Origin: Streptomyces sp. 1-11
Lineage (GTDB): Bacteria > Actinomycetota > Actinomycetes > Streptomycetales > Streptomycetaceae
Direction: 5' to 3'
NCBI RefSeq assembly: GCF_007176755.1
Contig: NZ_BJTV01000007.1
Location: forward strand, 124,001-188,000
Length of the DNA stretch: 64,000 nt
Shown here: one piece after another, positions 8,876 to 17,173 of the stretch
Numbering within the stretch: position 1 is the first letter of the stretch
Layout: the number at the start of each line of letters is the position of its first letter
Made by a program: the position numbers and the translations under genes
Notes under the pieces: model-generated
The model's database searches: none
Told to the model about the DNA's origin: nothing
The model's input: only the letters and a program-made list of their open reading frames with translations

Positions 8876-9868
8876 ATGAGACTCTGCTTTGTGGTGGAAG
8901 AGCAGTACCGCAACGACGGCATGCCGGTGGAGGTGATCCGCCGGCTGACGTCGTGGGGGCACCAGGTGGACGTACTGCGGCCGGCCGGCTCCCTGTTCTG
9001 CCTGACGGAGGCGTTGCGGTGCGGCGCACATGACGCCTGGGTGCTCAAGACGGTCTCCGGTGGTCCCGGGCTGACCCTGCTCGAGGCCGCCGCCGTGGGC
9101 GGGGTCACGACCGTCAACGACGTCCGCTCGATCCGTGGGGTACGGGACAAGGTGCTGGCCGCGGCCATCGGCCGCGCCCACGGGCTCCCGCTGCCCCCCA
9201 CCTACGCGGCGGCACAGCCCGAACTGCTCGCGGAGATACCGGAGTCGATGTATCCGATCGTGGTCAAGCCCGCCGACGGCAGCTCCGGGCGGGCGGTGCA
9301 CCTGGTGACGTCACCGGGCCGGCTCACCGGGACGGCGGCCGAACTGGCGGGGGAGGGCATGCTCATGGCCCAGCCGTACGTGCCCAACTCGGGCGTCGAC
9401 ATCAAGGTGTACGGCGTCGGCGGCGAACTGTACGCGACCGAACGCCGTTCCCCGCTCCACCCCGACCACGCGGTGCCCGAGCGCCTGGTGCGGCTGCCGG
9501 ACGAGGTGGCCGCACTGGCCGCACGCGCCGGAGCCGCCTACGGCCTCGATCTGTTCGGCGTGGACGTGGTGCTGGGGCCGGACGGACCCGTGATCGTCGA
9601 CGTGAACGACTTCCCCAGCTTCCGCCAGGTCCCCGACGCGGCCGCGCGGGTGGCACGGGCCGTGCTGGAACTGGCCGCCCGCGGAAGCCGGGCCGCCGAG
9701 ACGGCCGAGCCCGCCCGAATGCGCGTACCGGAACAGCGGGAGACGTCCCAGGCCGCCGTGTCCCCGTCCGGATCCTCCGTCCCACCGGCTCCGCAGGCGG
9801 CGCCGGCCGCGTCGCCGTCGCGCTCCGGATCGGACCAGGTTCTGACGGCGGTGGGCAGGACCGTATGA
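8876..9868 (+). CDS. ATP-grasp (RimK-like) ligase, first of a tandem pair
   Basis: A protein of about 330 aa from the ATG at 8876. The frame extends to a GTG at 8804, but family-like sequence begins at MRLCFVVEEQYRNDG; the start is uncertain because no strong ribosome site is seen. ATP-grasp features are YPIVVKPADGSSGRAV (nucleotide-binding strand and flexible loop), MLMAQPYVPNSG and the metal site VIVDVNDFPSF. These enzymes form amide bonds between a carboxylate and an amine through an acyl phosphate. The last 50 residues are a Ser/Pro/Ala-rich tail. The stop overlaps the next start (ATGA), so it is co-translated with a second ATP-grasp protein. Substrate unknown. Confidence 0.8.
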   Translation: MRLCFVVEEQYRNDGMPVEVIRRLTSWGHQVDVLRPAGSLFCLTEALRCGAHDAWVLKTVSGGPGLTLLEAAAVGGVTTVNDVRSIRGVRDKVLAAAIGRAHGLPLPPTYAAAQPELLAEIPESMYPIVVKPADGSSGRAVHLVTSPGRLTGTAAELAGEGMLMAQPYVPNSGVDIKVYGVGGELYATERRSPLHPDHAVPERLVRLPDEVAALAARAGAAYGLDLFGVDVVLGPDGPVIVDVNDFPSFRQVPDAAARVARAVLELAARGSRAAETAEPARMRVPEQRETSQAAVSPSGSSVPPAPQAAPAASPSRSGSDQVLTAVGRTV

Positions 9869-10671
9869 GAATCGGCCTGATCACGTCCGACCCCGGCCAC
9901 CCGCTGCTCGCCGCCACCACGGCGCTCCTCGCCGACGAGCACACCGTGCTGACGCTGGACCCGCGGACGGCGCCGGCGCCCGAGCAGTCCGGGCCCGTCG
10001 CCGACGTGTATCTGCTCAAGGCCCGCACCCCGCAGGCGATCTCCCTCGCTCGCGCGCTGGAGGAGCGTGGGGCGCGGGTGCTGAACTCGGCCGCCGCGAC
10101 CGAACTGTGCCAGGACCGCACGGTGATGGCCGAGCACGCCCGGCGGGCCGGCCTGCCGTTCGCCGCCACCCGTACATACCCCACGCTCGCGCGGCTCGTC
10201 GAAGGCCCGGGGTTTCGCTGTCCGTTGGTGGTCAAGAGCCGGCACAGCCGCAAGCACGACCTGGTGGCCCGCGTCGACGACAACGCCGGACTGCGCGCAC
10301 TGGCCGCCGCGCACCCCCACGAACCGGTGGTGGTGCAGCAGTTCGCCCCCAACGACGGCTGGGACCGCAAACTGTGGGCGATCGGCGGCCGGATCTTCGC
10401 GGCGCTGCGCCGCTCCGAGCTCTCGCCCGAGGGGCGCGGCCCCACGCTGCCGGTCTCCCTCGACAGCCTGCCTCCCGGCTGGGCCTCGCTGGTCCGCCAG
10501 GCAGGTGAGGTCTTCGCCCTGGACGTGTACGGCGTGGACATCCTCGACAGGGGACCGGACGGCCCGCTGATCGTGGACGTCAACGCCTTCCCCGGAGTCC
10601 GCGCCCAGCCCGGCGCCCCGCAGGCCCTGGCGGCCCTCGCCCTGTCGAACGCGGGCGCCCGGCACATGTGA
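9865..10671 (+). CDS. ATP-grasp (RimK-like) ligase, second of a tandem pair
   Basis: A 268-aa protein with an N-terminal pre-ATP-grasp part (MRIGLITSDPGHPLLAATT), the ATP-binding strands CPLVVKSRHSRKHDLVA and PVVVQQFAPNDGWDRKLW, and the Mg-binding end LIVDVNAFPGV. It is a divergent paralogue of the preceding gene, coupled to it by an ATGA overlap. Paired ATP-grasp enzymes are known from microviridin-type peptide macrocyclisation and from stepwise ligations, but no precursor peptide was found next to this pair. The stop codon sits inside the first unit of a 35-bp tandem repeat. Confidence 0.8.
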   Translation: MRIGLITSDPGHPLLAATTALLADEHTVLTLDPRTAPAPEQSGPVADVYLLKARTPQAISLARALEERGARVLNSAAATELCQDRTVMAEHARRAGLPFAATRTYPTLARLVEGPGFRCPLVVKSRHSRKHDLVARVDDNAGLRALAAAHPHEPVVVQQFAPNDGWDRKLWAIGGRIFAALRRSELSPEGRGPTLPVSLDSLPPGWASLVRQAGEVFALDVYGVDILDRGPDGPLIVDVNAFPGVRAQPGAPQALAALALSNAGARHM

Positions 10672-10763
10672 CGCGCGCGTGTCGGGCGTGGGCCCGGCAC
10701 ATGTGACCCATGTCTGTCGGGCGTGGGCCCGGCACATGTGACGCGCGCGTGTCGGGCGTGGGC
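10661..10763. repeat. three tandem copies of a 35-bp repeat with CACATGTG cores
   Basis: Units begin at 10661, 10696 and 10731 with GGCACATGTGAC and end GTCGGGCGTGGGC. Units 1 and 3 are identical over 33 bp; unit 2 differs in a block of about five bases. Each holds the perfect palindrome CACATGTG. Unit 1 includes the stop codon of the second ATP-grasp gene, and unit 3 ends just before the convergent histidine kinase gene. Possible roles are transcript termination or protein binding. Confidence 0.85.
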
Positions 10764-10764
10764 G

Positions 10765-12450
10765 CTACCGCCCCCTCGGCCGGTCCCGCTCACTGACGTG
10801 CGCGGCCGGGCGCTCATCCGCCGCCGGGTCCCGCGCGGGAGGCGCGGCGGCCGCGGGGAGGCGCAGTTCGAAGAGGGCGCCTCCGGACGGCGCCTCGCCG
10901 GCGGTGAGGGTACCGCCGTGGCGGCGGGCCACGTCGCGGGCGATGGCCAGGCCGAGTCCGGCGCCGCCGTCGTCGCGTGCCCGGGCGTCGTCCAGTCGTA
11001 CGAACCGCTCGAAGATCCGGTCGCGTTCGGCGGCCGGCACCCCGCTGCCGTCGTCCGCGACGGTGAGGACGATCCGGTCACCCCGGCGCTCCACGCGCAC
11101 GGCGATCTCGGCACGCGCGTGGCGCTGGGCGTTGTCCAGCAGGTTGCCGATCACCCGGATCAACTGGCCGCGTGAACCGGTGACTCGCTGATGGCCCCTG
11201 GCACGGACGGCTATCGGCGCACTCCCGGCGGGGCGGCGCCCGACCTCCTCGCGGACCAGCCCGGCCAGGTCGACCGGCGCCTGCCCGGGCCGCTCCCCGG
11301 CGTCGAGCCGGGCGAGCAGCAGCAGGTCGGCGGCGAGGTGCTGCAACCGCTCGGTGTCCTTGACCGCGCCGGGCACGTCCAGCAGTTGCGGGTGCGCCGA
11401 GCCGACCTCGAGCTGGGTGCGCAGCGAGGCGATGGGGCTGCGCAGTTCGTGGGAGGCGTCGGCGACGAAGCGGCGTTGCCGGTCGACGGCGGCCTCCAGG
11501 GCGGTCAGCGTCTCGTTGGTGGTGCGGGCCAGATGGGCCACCTCGTCGTGCGAGGCGGGCTCCGGTACGCGCCGGGAGAGGTCCTCGGAGGCGGTGATCG
11601 CGGCCATCTCCCGCCGGATGCCCTCGACGGGGGCCAGAGCGCGCCGGGTCACCAGCCAGGTCACGGCGCCGACGGCCAGCAGTACCAGCGGCAGTCCCGC
11701 CAGCATCGCCACCCCGGCGCTGCGGACGGCGCTCTCACGGGTCGTCAGCGAGGCCCCGGCGTGGACGAGCACGGTCCGGCCGCCGAGGTCCGTGGCCTTG
11801 ATGGTGGCGAACCGGTAGGGGCCGCCACGGCCGTCGATCACGGCGCGCCCGGAGCTCTCCTGGATCGTGTCGCCGATGGTTCCGATGGCCGGGTCGTTCG
11901 CCTGGGGCGTCGGCGTGCCGGCGGCACCGTGGTCGTCCGCGCCATGACCGCCGGATCCGCTGTCGTCCGAGCCGTCGGCGCCGCCGCGGTCCCGGTCCCG
12001 GCCGCGGCCCCGGCCATGGTCGTCGGCCGCCGAGGTCGCCGAGGCGGTGAGCCGGGTCGCGGGGGCCGGGGACGGCGCCGGGGACGCTGACGGAGGGCTC
12101 GGCGAGGCGGCGGCCGGCGGCACGCGTACGGCCGTCACGCCGGTGCCGCTGATGCGCTCCAGCCCTTCGCCGACGGCAAGCAGACGGCCGTTCTCGTCCG
12201 TCACCTGGACCGGGATCCCCTCCCGCGCGCCGTCCGGCAGCGGCAGCCGGGCGTCGCCGCCGCGCCAGGTGGCGACGCCGAGGGCGATCCTGCGGGCCGT
12301 GTCGTTGGCCTCGTTCTGCGCCTGCTCGGTGAGGTTCGTGCGCAGTGACAGCAGCACAGCGGTTCCGGCGGCCGCAAGGGCGACCGTCATCACGGCGGTG
12401 GCGAGCAGGACCATCGTCGCCTTCACGGAACCGAACGGCCGTCGCCTCAC
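10765..12450 (-). CDS. sensor histidine kinase
   Basis: A 561-aa membrane kinase. The GTG start overlaps the stop of the response regulator gene (GTGA), so the pair is coupled. TM1 is at about residues 12-34 (MVLLATAVMTVALAAAGTAV) and TM2 follows an extracellular loop of about 200 residues that holds a low-complexity Ser/Pro/Asp/Gly stretch. Next come HAMP, the HisKA box DASHELRSPI (phospho-His about 334) and the ATPase boxes NLLDNAQRHA, DDGSGVP and GLGLAIARDV. The partner is the OmpR-type regulator, and the probable target is the divergent PepSY gene. The signal is unknown; an envelope or metal stress role is only a guess from PepSY systems in general. Confidence 0.92.
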   Translation of the reverse strand: MRRRPFGSVKATMVLLATAVMTVALAAAGTAVLLSLRTNLTEQAQNEANDTARRIALGVATWRGGDARLPLPDGAREGIPVQVTDENGRLLAVGEGLERISGTGVTAVRVPPAAASPSPPSASPAPSPAPATRLTASATSAADDHGRGRGRDRDRGGADGSDDSGSGGHGADDHGAAGTPTPQANDPAIGTIGDTIQESSGRAVIDGRGGPYRFATIKATDLGGRTVLVHAGASLTTRESAVRSAGVAMLAGLPLVLLAVGAVTWLVTRRALAPVEGIRREMAAITASEDLSRRVPEPASHDEVAHLARTTNETLTALEAAVDRQRRFVADASHELRSPIASLRTQLEVGSAHPQLLDVPGAVKDTERLQHLAADLLLLARLDAGERPGQAPVDLAGLVREEVGRRPAGSAPIAVRARGHQRVTGSRGQLIRVIGNLLDNAQRHARAEIAVRVERRGDRIVLTVADDGSGVPAAERDRIFERFVRLDDARARDDGGAGLGLAIARDVARRHGGTLTAGEAPSGGALFELRLPAAAAPPARDPAADERPAAHVSERDRPRGR

Positions 12451-13109
12451 GAGGTCACCATCCGGTAGCCGGCGCCGCGCACGGTCTGGATCGTGTCCGT
12501 GCCGAGCTTGCGGCGGAGTGTGCTGACGTACACCTCGACGATGTTCGGGTCGCCGTCGTAGGCGAAGTCCCATACGTGCTCAAGGATCTCGGGCTTGCCG
12601 ACCACCTGTCCGGCCCGCGTCGCGAGCTGTTCCAGCACGGCGAACTCCTTGGCCGTGAGCGTCACTTCCACCCCGTCCCGGGACACCCGGCGCGTGGCCC
12701 TGTCGACGACGAGCCCTCCGGCGCGCAGGACCGGCGAGGCCCCGGCGGAACCTCGGCGGCGCAGCAGCGCCTTCACCCGGGCCACCAGCACGACGTAGGA
12801 GAAGGGTTTCGTGAGGTAGTCGTCGGCGCCGGTGTCCAGGCCCTCTGCCTCGTCGTACTCGCCGTCCTTGGCCGTGAGCATCAGGATCGGCACGTCGTGG
12901 CCCGCCGCGCGCAGGGCGGCGCAGACGCGGTAGCCGTTGAGGCCCGGCAGCATGATGTCGAGCACCACCAGGTCGTGGACGCCCTCGGAGGCCAGCCGGA
13001 GGCCTTCGGTTCCGTCGTGGACGACGTCCACGGCGAAGCCCTCGGCGCGCAGGCCCTTGGCCAGCGAGACCGCGAGCCGCTTCTCGTCCTCCACGATCAA
13101 CAGGCGCAT
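12447..13109 (-). CDS. OmpR/PhoB-family response regulator
   Basis: A 220-aa regulator. The receiver domain begins MRLLIVEDEKRLA, with the phospho-acceptor Asp in LVVLDIMLPG (about residue 51) and the conserved Lys in YLTKPFSYV. The C-terminal winged helix carries VSRDGVEVTLTAKEFAVLE and VEVYVSTLRRKLG. It is first in the operon with the kinase. Phased CTTCAGGTGG repeats directly upstream are likely its own binding site, which would control both this operon and the divergent PepSY gene. Confidence 0.93.
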   Translation of the reverse strand: MRLLIVEDEKRLAVSLAKGLRAEGFAVDVVHDGTEGLRLASEGVHDLVVLDIMLPGLNGYRVCAALRAAGHDVPILMLTAKDGEYDEAEGLDTGADDYLTKPFSYVVLVARVKALLRRRGSAGASPVLRAGGLVVDRATRRVSRDGVEVTLTAKEFAVLEQLATRAGQVVGKPEILEHVWDFAYDGDPNIVEVYVSTLRRKLGTDTIQTVRGAGYRMVTS

Positions 13110-13131
13110 GTGCCCAGCCTCCCAAACGGAA

Positions 13132-13170
13132 CCTGAAGGGATCTTCAGGTGGCTTCAGGTGGCCTTCAGC
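13132..13170. promoter_or_regulatory. phased CTTCAG repeats, candidate response-regulator operator
   Basis: CTTCAGGTGG occurs twice back to back (13143-13152 and 13153-13162), followed by CCTTCAGC and preceded by the inverted copy ACCTGAAGG at 13132. The 10-bp phasing is typical of OmpR-family sites. It lies between the response-regulator start and the divergent PepSY gene. Confidence 0.65.
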
Positions 13171-13255
13171 TTCCCCCAGGCACATTGGCGTTGCCGAACA
13201 GGCAGGACACAGATTCGACACAGGCCGGGCGACCGCCCGGCCGGGAAGGCACCTC

Positions 13256-14041
13256 ATGAAGCGCACCGCTTCCATCGCCACCGTCCTCGTGGCCGCCGTG
13301 CTCGTCGGCGGCAGTGGGTACTCGGCGCTCGCCTCGGGCGGCACGGACCGGCACGGCGGCCGTACCGAGGACCGGCCGTCCGCCACGGCTTCGCCCGCGC
13401 CCTCGCCGTCGACGTCGTCGGCCTCGCTCACGGCCGCGCAGGCGGCGGCCGTCGCGCGCAAGCAGTACCCGGGGACCGTCACCCGGGTGGAACTCGACGA
13501 CCGCCACCCGGGTTACTGGGAGGTGCACATCCTCGGCGCCGACCACGTCCGACGCGAAGTGCGCGTCGACATCCGCACGGGCGCGGTCGTCCTGGACCGG
13601 CGCGGCGGGGACGACCGTCGTGGGGACGACCGTGGTGGTTCCGTGCGTGGGGATGACCGTCGGGGGGACGACCGTGGTGGCTCGGGGCGCGGAGGTGACC
13701 GTCGGGGGGACGATCGCCGGAGGGACGACAACGGTGGCTCCGCGCGTGGGGACGACCGCCAGGGGGACGACCGCGGTGGCTCCGCACGTGGGAATGACCG
13801 CCCGGGGGACGACCGTCGTGGGGACGACCACGGTGGTTCCGCGCGTGGGGATGACCGGCCGGGGGACGACCGCCGGAGGGACGACCACGGTGGTTCCGCG
13901 CGCGCGGACGACCGGCCGGGGGACGACCACGGCGTTCACGTCGGCGGGGACGACCACCTGAAGGTGCGGGACGATCACGGCGGTCGCCGCGGCCACGGCC
14001 GGGACCGGAACCGTGGCGGACACGGCGGCGACGACCGCTGA
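13256..14041 (+). CDS. secreted PepSY-domain protein with Arg/Gly/Asp repeat tail
   Basis: A 261-aa protein. The signal peptide (KRTASIATVLVAAVLVGGS) is followed by a Ser/Pro/Thr linker and one PepSY-like domain (LTAAQAAAVARKQYPG ... YWEVHILGADH ... VDIRTGAVV, about residues 62-115). From about residue 118 the protein is a low-complexity array of units such as RRGDDRGGSARGDD, with at least seven RGD tripeptides, almost no hydrophobic residues, and a closing Gly/His/Arg-rich stretch. PepSY domains are found in proteins tied to peptidase inhibition and to two-component systems. It is divergent from the response regulator across the phased repeats, so regulation by that system is likely. The role of the tail is unknown. 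Confidence 0.8.
   Translation: MKRTASIATVLVAAVLVGGSGYSALASGGTDRHGGRTEDRPSATASPAPSPSTSSASLTAAQAAAVARKQYPGTVTRVELDDRHPGYWEVHILGADHVRREVRVDIRTGAVVLDRRGGDDRRGDDRGGSVRGDDRRGDDRGGSGRGGDRRGDDRRRDDNGGSARGDDRQGDDRGGSARGNDRPGDDRRGDDHGGSARGDDRPGDDRRRDDHGGSARADDRPGDDHGVHVGGDDHLKVRDDHGGRRGHGRDRNRGGHGGDDR
13600..14030 (+). repeat. degenerate tandem repeat encoding RGDD-rich protein tail
   Basis: Variants of CGTGGGGACGACCG and GGTGGTTCCGCGCGTGGGG alternate through the 3' half of the PepSY gene, encoding DDRRGDDRGGSARG-like units of about 14 residues. Such arrays are prone to copy-number change. Confidence 0.75.
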
Positions 14042-14131
14042 CGGCTGAGCCGGGCGGCCCCCTGAGGTCCGGCGTCGGCGGCGGTCGGTGTGCCGGCGCC
14101 GGACCCGACCGGCGGCGGATCCCGGCCGGCC

Positions 14132-14151
14132 GGACCGGGCCGGCCCGGTCC
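14132..14151. terminator. perfect palindrome between convergent genes
   Basis: GGACCGGGCC is followed directly by its reverse complement GGCCCGGTCC, flanked by further CCGGCC inverted stretches. It lies between the convergent PepSY and aldolase genes and is a likely transcription end. Confidence 0.45.
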
Positions 14152-14201
14152 GCGCCGGCCCGGCCGGTGCTGCCTCGGCACGCCGAGGACACGCTCCGAC
14201 G

Positions 14202-15047
14202 TCAGGGGGACCCCGGCGGAGCCAGCGCCGTGAGGCAGTCGGCGATCGTGTCGGTCATCGCGGCCCGGGCCGGCGCAAGATAGCGGCGCGGGTCGACCAG
14301 GTCCGGCCCCTCCGCCAGCACTTCACGGACCGCACGGGTGAAGGCGACATTGAGCAGCGTCCCGATGTTGATCTTCGTCATGCCGTGTTCGACGGCGGCC
14401 CGGAGCGTCGGGTGCGGTACGCCGGAGGAGCCGTGCAGGACCAGCGGGACGGGCACCTCCCGCCGTATGCGGGAGATCAGTTCGAGGTCCAGCTGGGCGG
14501 TGCGGGAGACCATCGCGTGGCTGCTGCCCACCGCGACGGCGAGGGCGTCCACACCGGTCTCGGCGACGAACCGGGCGGCCTCCTTCGGATCGGTGCGCAC
14601 ACCGGGGTCGTGCGCCGAGCCCTTGCCGCCGATCTCGCCCAGTTCCGCCTCGACGAACAGACCGTGGTCGTGCGCCCACCGGGCGGCCGCCCGGGTCGCG
14701 GCGATGTTCTCCTCGTCCCCGAGCCGCGACGCGTCGAACATCACCGAACTGGCTCCGCACTCGGCGGTGCGGTGCAGCAGGCCGGTGTCCTCGACATGGT
14801 CGAGGTGCAGTGCCAGCCGGGCCCGGCCGCGCGTGGCCGCCGCGGCCGTCGCGGCCGCCAGGGGCATGACGTCGCCGCCGTAGTGGCGTACGGCGTTCTG
14901 GCTGATCTGGACGATCGCCGGCCGGCCGGTGCGCTCTGCGGCGTCGGCGACGGCCTGGACGTGCTCGAGGGTGATGACGTTGAAGGCGGCTATGCCTGAG
15001 CCCGACGCGTGGGCCTCGGCCATCAGATCAGCGCTGCGGCAGAGCAT
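14202..15047 (-). CDS. class II fructose/tagatose-bisphosphate aldolase family protein
   Basis: A 281-aa protein of the zinc-dependent class II aldolase family, closest in feel to the tagatose-bisphosphate KbaY/GatY type. Visible sites are ALHLDHVED (zinc-ligand His and catalytic Asp), VFVEAELGEIGG, PLVLHGSSGVP (zinc-ligand His with the phosphate loop) and KINIGTLL. It cleaves a ketose bisphosphate to dihydroxyacetone phosphate and an aldehyde. AAAGGA lies 4 nt ahead of the ATG. It follows a SIS-domain sugar isomerase by 112 bp on the same strand, giving a sugar or amino-sugar catabolic operon. The exact sugar is unknown. Confidence 0.87.
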   Translation of the reverse strand: MLCRSADLMAEAHASGSGIAAFNVITLEHVQAVADAAERTGRPAIVQISQNAVRHYGGDVMPLAAATAAAATRGRARLALHLDHVEDTGLLHRTAECGASSVMFDASRLGDEENIAATRAAARWAHDHGLFVEAELGEIGGKGSAHDPGVRTDPKEAARFVAETGVDALAVAVGSSHAMVSRTAQLDLELISRIRREVPVPLVLHGSSGVPHPTLRAAVEHGMTKINIGTLLNVAFTRAVREVLAEGPDLVDPRRYLAPARAAMTDTIADCLTALAPPGSP

Positions 15048-15159
15048 GACGTCCTTTCGGATGGAGCGGTCGCGGGCGACCGGGACCGGGAGGCCCGGCT
15101 CCGGGGCGGCACCGGGCGGGCGGCGTTCGCGGGGTGTGCGGCGTGTCCCGGGCGCGCGG

Positions 15160-16050
15160 TCAGGAACCGGGGCGGTCCAGGATCACGGAGCGGCTCAGGG
15201 CGCGCGGCCGGTCCGGGTCCAGCCCCCTGCGGACGGCGAGGGCCTCGGCGAGGCGCTGCACCCGGATCAGGTCGGCCTGCGGGTCCTCCGGGTGGTCCAC
15301 GAAGTGCGCGCCGGTGGCGGCGACGTCGGCCCGCAGCCCGTCCTCGTCCGGGCCGAAGTGCCACACCAGGCGGCCGGGCGCGGCGATGGCGATCGGACCG
15401 TGCCGGTACTCCAGGGACGGGTAGGACTCGGTCCAGCTCTGAGTGGCCTCACGCATCTTCAGGGAGGCCTCGCGGGCGATTCCGTGCGCCCAGCCCCGGC
15501 CGAGGAAGGTGATCTGGTCGGCGGCCAGCCACTCCTCGGGCAGCGGTGTCCGGAGAGCCGTCCGCGCGGCCTGCGCCAGCGGTTCGGCCGGCTCGCCCAG
15601 GCCCGCGCGCAGGGCGGTCAGCGCGGTGGTCGCGAAGACCGTCTGCACGACCGACCTCTCGTCCGCGAAGGACAGGTCGAGGACGTGTTCGGCGGCGTCG
15701 ACGATCGGGGTGGAGGTGTCGGCGGTCAGGGCGAGGGCCGGGAAGCGGCCGCGCCGCTGTTCCAGCAGTTCCAGGATCTCGGTGGTGGTGCCGGAGCGGG
15801 AGATCGCCACCAACCGGTCGTAGGTGCGGTCGTGGGGGAACTCGGAGGCGGCGAAGTGGTCCGTCTCGCCCAGGCCGCGCCCCTCGCGCAGTGCGGCGTA
15901 GGCCTCGGCCATGAACCAGGAGGTGCCGCAGCCGACGACGGCCACCCGCTCTCCCGGCCGGGGCAGCAGGTCCGCGGACTCGGCCGCGGTGCTCGCGGCC
16001 TTGAGCCAGGTCTGGGGCTGGCGGGCGATCTCCTCGCCTATGAACGTCAT
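15160..16050 (-). CDS. SIS-domain sugar isomerase/deaminase (AgaS-like)
   Basis: A 296-aa protein with two SIS domains, seen as VAVVGCGTSWFMAEAYAAL with LVAISRSGTTTEILELLE, and ITFLGRGWAHGIAREASLKMREAT with YPSLEYRHGPIAI. These are signatures of the AgaS/GlmS isomerase half, which binds phosphosugars. The ATG at 16050 has GGAG 9 nt upstream, although the frame remains open into a decayed upstream segment. With the downstream class II aldolase it would make an amino-sugar or ketose phosphate degradation route. A fused start further upstream (16398) cannot be ruled out. Confidence 0.85.
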   Translation of the reverse strand: MTFIGEEIARQPQTWLKAASTAAESADLLPRPGERVAVVGCGTSWFMAEAYAALREGRGLGETDHFAASEFPHDRTYDRLVAISRSGTTTEILELLEQRRGRFPALALTADTSTPIVDAAEHVLDLSFADERSVVQTVFATTALTALRAGLGEPAEPLAQAARTALRTPLPEEWLAADQITFLGRGWAHGIAREASLKMREATQSWTESYPSLEYRHGPIAIAAPGRLVWHFGPDEDGLRADVAATGAHFVDHPEDPQADLIRVQRLAEALAVRRGLDPDRPRALSRSVILDRPGS

Positions 16051-16398
16051 GCGTGTGCTCCTTGGTGTGCGGGGGCGTGCGCCGCCGACGGGGGCCAGGC
16101 GGGGCTCGGGGGCCGACGGCGGGCGGGGCGGGACCCGGGTGGCCCGGGGGACCGGGCCGCGCGAACCGGGCTGGTGGCGCGCGAAGTAGCCGGCGAAGTG
16201 CGGTTCAAGGGCGCGGACTTCTACCGAAGTGCCTTCGCGGAAGAACAGGGCCGGAGCGGTGTGCAGGTCGTCGGGGGTGAGCACGGAGACCGGGTCGAGG
16301 GCCGCTACGGTCCGGTCGACCAGGGTGGCGAGTGAGGCGCGCCGGCCGAAGCCGACGACACCCAAGCGCAGTTGGGGCGCGGACGGCTGGTTGGTCAT
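16051..16398 (-). pseudogene. remnant of Gfo/Idh/MocA oxidoreductase, in frame with SIS gene
   Basis: ATG at 16398, with AGGGG upstream, opens MTNQPSAPQLRLGVVGFGRRASLA, the typical start of a Gfo/Idh/MocA dehydrogenase. The frame then jumps after about 20 residues to VSVLTPDDLH, a motif normally 60 or more residues later, and decays into Arg/Pro-rich sequence. The bulk of a gene of about 400 codons is missing. There is no stop before the SIS gene, so a 412-aa fusion could be made. Dehydrogenase, SIS and aldolase genes often travel together, so this is probably a deletion scar in that operon. Confidence 0.55.
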
Positions 16399-16536
16399 GG
16401 GCACCCCTTCGTCGCGGACGGGGAGACGCGCACGACGCCATGGCGTCGCAGGCCCGCACCAGGCAGCGGGCATACACGGGTTACCGGCCCGGACCCGGGA
16501 TCGCACCTCGGATTCTTCAGGGACACCTCGACCTTA

Positions 16537-16586
16537 GATGCTCGAAAGTGCTCAATCAACGGCTCCAGCGAGCAACTTCAAGCATC
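16537..16586. promoter_or_regulatory. inverted repeat upstream of sugar operon, candidate operator
   Basis: GATGCTCGAAAGTGCTC (16537-16553) and GAGCAACTTCAAGCATC (16570-16586) form an imperfect inverted repeat matching at 14 of 17 positions with a 16-bp spacer. CGAAAG-type cores are common in operators of DeoR-family sugar regulators; no such regulator is in the window. Confidence 0.45.
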
Positions 16587-16880
16587 TTGGTCGCGAGCCG
16601 CCTCAGTCCGGTGCGCGCACATCAGCGGCCGTGCCGCGCCTCCGCCGTATTTCTCAGCCTCCGGCGGAACGACAGCCGGATGCCTCAACAGATCGTCCGC
16701 CAGAGGGACTTGGTGGCCGCGTTGACATCCGCGCAGGCGATCGCTTCACTCCCGGACAACGCCGGAGCCCCGCTCCGCGTCAGGGGTACGCCCAGCCGGT
16801 ATGCAGACCCCGTACTGTGAGCCCGGCCCGAGCCGCCAGGGCGCCCCCACGTGTCCAGTTGGCGGCGCTGAACTGCACTT

Positions 16881-17100
16881 ACCTCAGCGTCGACGACCTG
16901 GTGCTGCGGGCGGCGATCGATCGGGCCGCCGGTGAGCACGGCGGCCCCGAGGTCCTGCGGTACGAAGAGGTGCCGGTTCCCGTGCCGGGGCCGGGGGAGG
17001 TGCGAGGCGGAGGCCGCGAAGGCGGGTGTCACCGTCTCGAGCGCCCAGGTCCGCTCGAACGGCGCCCAACTCGCCGAACTGGGACGGCGAGGCGACTGCC
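16881..17100 (+). pseudogene. decayed zinc-type quinone oxidoreductase fragment
   Basis: In one plus-strand frame, LRAAIDRAAGEHGGPEVL and RYEEVPVPVPGPGEVR match the N-terminus of NADP-dependent quinone oxidoreductases. After a frameshift the next frame reads AAKAGVTVSSAQVRSN and GAQLAELGRR, which fits the C-terminal part of the same family. About 230 codons between the two are gone and no complete frame remains, so it is a deletion remnant. The stretch 16590-16880 before it holds nothing I recognise. Confidence 0.55.
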
Positions 17101-17173
17101 GCGACAGGCCCTGGACGCGGCCGGGCCGCCCGGGCGGCGGCAGCCGTGCCCGGGCGGTGCGGAACGGGTGGGC

